In this document: positions 5,604 through 6,574 of the stretch, in pieces
Position numbering within the stretch: position 1 is the stretch's first letter
How the letters are laid out: each line of letters starts with the position of its first letter
Assembly: GCA_903970295.1 (NCBI GenBank)
Contig: CAJCHQ010000881.1
Coordinates: forward strand, 1 to 6,574
DNA length: 6,574 bases
Direction of reading: 5' to 3'
DNA from: Bryobacterales bacterium
Lineage (GTDB): Bacteria > Cyanobacteriota > Vampirovibrionia > Obscuribacterales > Obscuribacteraceae
Translations under genes and position numbers: made by a program
Notes under the pieces: generated by a model
What the model saw: only the letters and a program-made list of their open reading frames with translations
Told to the model about the DNA's origin: nothing
The model's database searches: none

Positions 5604-5621
5604 TCAACCGATATCGGTTGA
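5604..5621. repeat. 18-bp perfect palindrome TCAACCGAT-ATCGGTTGA
   Basis: The two 9-base halves are exact reverse complements with no spacer. With no loop it is better read as a DNA site, such as an operator or nucleoid/partition-type site, than as an RNA hairpin. It directly follows an AGGAGG at 5598-5603. No start codon at a usable distance gives a gene. Confidence 0.6.
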
Positions 5622-5697
5622 GCACTCGGCAAAACCACAGCCACAGCTCACCTCCGATCTACTAATCATATTCGTTGGTAGCGGTATAGTATATATC

Positions 5698-5755
5698 AAA
5701 AAAAAATAGAAGAGGGCACTAACACCACAGCTTGGTGTGGAACCTTGCCCTCTTC
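5698..5755 (-). terminator. Intrinsic terminator of the Clp-family gene
   Basis: On the minus strand, 5755-5746 pairs with 5718-5709 (GAAGAGGGCA/TGCCCTCTTC, ten perfect pairs). Inside it sits a second stem, ACACCA/TGGTGT. After two bases a run of nine T follows (5706-5698). It begins eight bases past the TGA at 5764-5766. It is large, branched-looking and clearly oriented for the minus-strand gene. Confidence 0.92.
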
Positions 5756-5763
5756 GATCTCGC

Positions 5764-6574
5764 TCACGATCTGAGGACAGAGTCCTCATCGATCGGCTCG
5801 ATCTCTGCTTCCGGATATTTCGCTTTGATCAGCTCTTCGAAGGAAGGCGTCGCTCTGACCCACATTTCGGCATAGAGCGGTTCTTCGTAATGCAGGGTGG
5901 AATGGACTATCTTCAGCCTGAAGACTTGCGTCAAATCATGCTGCAACGAGTACGCTAACTCTTGTCCTTCCTGCTCATTTTCGCCCAGCCGCACAGTCAC
6001 GCTGTACAGCCGCTCTCCTTTCCCGGGCTTGTATTTTTCGGCATGCGCCCTAGTGATGCGCTCCTGCAAATGCTGCCCGCTCACCGCATCTTTAGCGTAG
6101 CCGCCCACTATTTGGAGCGGATCGCGCACAGGCAACTTACCTGCGCCTTCCGTAACGTAGAAAGCAAGCTTCTTCTCGTTCAATTCGATCGTTACTTCGA
6201 CGAGCGATTGATAGGGAATTTGCAGCTTGTCGAGTTCATTATCCAGCTCGTCTGTGAGTAACCGATCGACGGTCTTTCGAATATTGCGAGCACTCTTTGC
6301 ATTCTGCAAAGACTTATCGAGAATGAAATCGACAGCCGGCGGCATAACTCTCAATTCGAACTGTCTCTCGAGTGGAATGTCCGTCAGCAAGCGAAACTTC
6401 AACTTCTCGACTTCGACTTCGACGACCTCGCGCAATTCGTCTGTGGTCAAAGCCCTGTAGATGCAGATTTCATCGATGCGGTCGAGAAATTCCGGCTTGT
6501 ACCGGCGTTTCAATTCGGCATCAACGACGGCCTCGACCTGCGCGTGAGTAACTTCTTCGATATTAAAACCAAGC
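5764..6574 (-). CDS. Clp/Hsp100 AAA+ unfoldase, C-terminal part, with long C-terminal extension
   Basis: This is the C-terminal end of an ATP-dependent Clp ATPase of the ClpB/ClpC type, a hexameric unfoldase that remodels or delivers proteins for degradation. The 5' part lies beyond the right edge, and 269 residues are visible. Residues 26-35, KPEFLDRIDE, match the second AAA+ module's (F)xPEFLNRIDE signature, with R32 as the likely arginine finger. Residues 41-115 are the helical small domain, with sensor-2 R96 in SARNIRK, where the family usually has GAR. Residues 122-141 give the terminal strands (LVEVTIELNEKKLAFYV). ClpB and ClpC normally stop near here. This protein continues for about 128 residues, 142-269, with no family I know: a mixed helix/strand region (ERLYSVTVRLGENEQEGQE, FRLKIVHSTLHYEEPLYAEMWV) and an acidic tail (EAEIEPIDEDSVLRS). 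ClpB and ClpC cannot be told apart because the ClpP-binding loop and M-domain are outside the window. Confidence 0.9.
   Translation of the reverse strand, partial: LGFNIEEVTHAQVEAVVDAELKRRYKPEFLDRIDEICIYRALTTDELREVVEVEVEKLKFRLLTDIPLERQFELRVMPPAVDFILDKSLQNAKSARNIRKTVDRLLTDELDNELDKLQIPYQSLVEVTIELNEKKLAFYVTEGAGKLPVRDPLQIVGGYAKDAVSGQHLQERITRAHAEKYKPGKGERLYSVTVRLGENEQEGQELAYSLQHDLTQVFRLKIVHSTLHYEEPLYAEMWVRATPSFEELIKAKYPEAEIEPIDEDSVLRS

Larger units (their letters stand above)
5430..5763. other. Intergenic region between convergent genes; hairpins and palindrome only
   Basis: No gene is supported here. In order it holds a short hairpin (ACTGA/TCAGT, 5451-5464), a strong 12-bp hairpin (5471-5501), an AGGAGG (5598-5603) with no reading frame longer than about 15 codons behind it, and an 18-bp palindrome (5604-5621). 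A TATAGTATATAT run and the minus-strand terminator of the Clp gene (5698-5755) follow. Confidence 0.6.

Overview
The window is bacterial DNA with six protein-coding genes, two of them cut by the window edges. The genes are solitary: most have their own leader and no two lie close enough on one strand to form a clear operon. Intergenic DNA is long (four stretches of more than 300 bases) and rich in hairpins and A/T tracts. Nothing fixes the taxon. Start sites with AGGAGG- or GGAG-type ribosome binding sites and U-tract intrinsic terminators fit a Gram-positive-like or cyanobacteria-related lineage, but that is only a guess.

Layout, left to right. On the minus strand, 1-798 is the N-terminal 266 codons of a Gly/His-rich protein I do not recognise, with a perfect AGGAGG site. 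Diverging from it, 919-1899 (+) encodes an APH-fold small-molecule kinase with the HGDxxxxN and IDW motifs. 1900-2273 has no gene, only a hairpin and a TTGACA/TGTCAA dyad. 2274-3359 (-) encodes a complete M24 metallopeptidase (Xaa-Pro aminopeptidase type), convergent with the kinase. 3360-3906 appears non-coding. 3907-4869 (+) encodes an unrecognised 320-residue, probably cytoplasmic protein and ends in a strong intrinsic terminator at 4913-4954.

Next comes an A/T-rich spacer with three perfect copies of AATTTTTA, then a leader hairpin with a U7 run, then 5244-5429 (+), a 61-residue secreted peptide ending in a His/Arg cluster. Its transcript would carry several strong hairpins. 5430-5697 is non-coding and holds a 12-bp-arm hairpin and an 18-bp perfect palindrome. 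A strong minus-strand terminator (5698-5755) closes the last gene, 5764-6574 (-), the C-terminal part of a Clp/Hsp100 AAA+ unfoldase with an atypical extension of about 128 residues.

The recognisable genes suggest protein turnover and quality control (Clp ATPase, Xaa-Pro peptidase) beside a metabolite kinase, but nothing shows that they act together. I found no mobile element, CRISPR array, tRNA, rRNA or defence system. The items most worth a second look are the structured small-peptide locus at about 4974-5501, the Clp C-terminal extension and the two unrecognised proteins.
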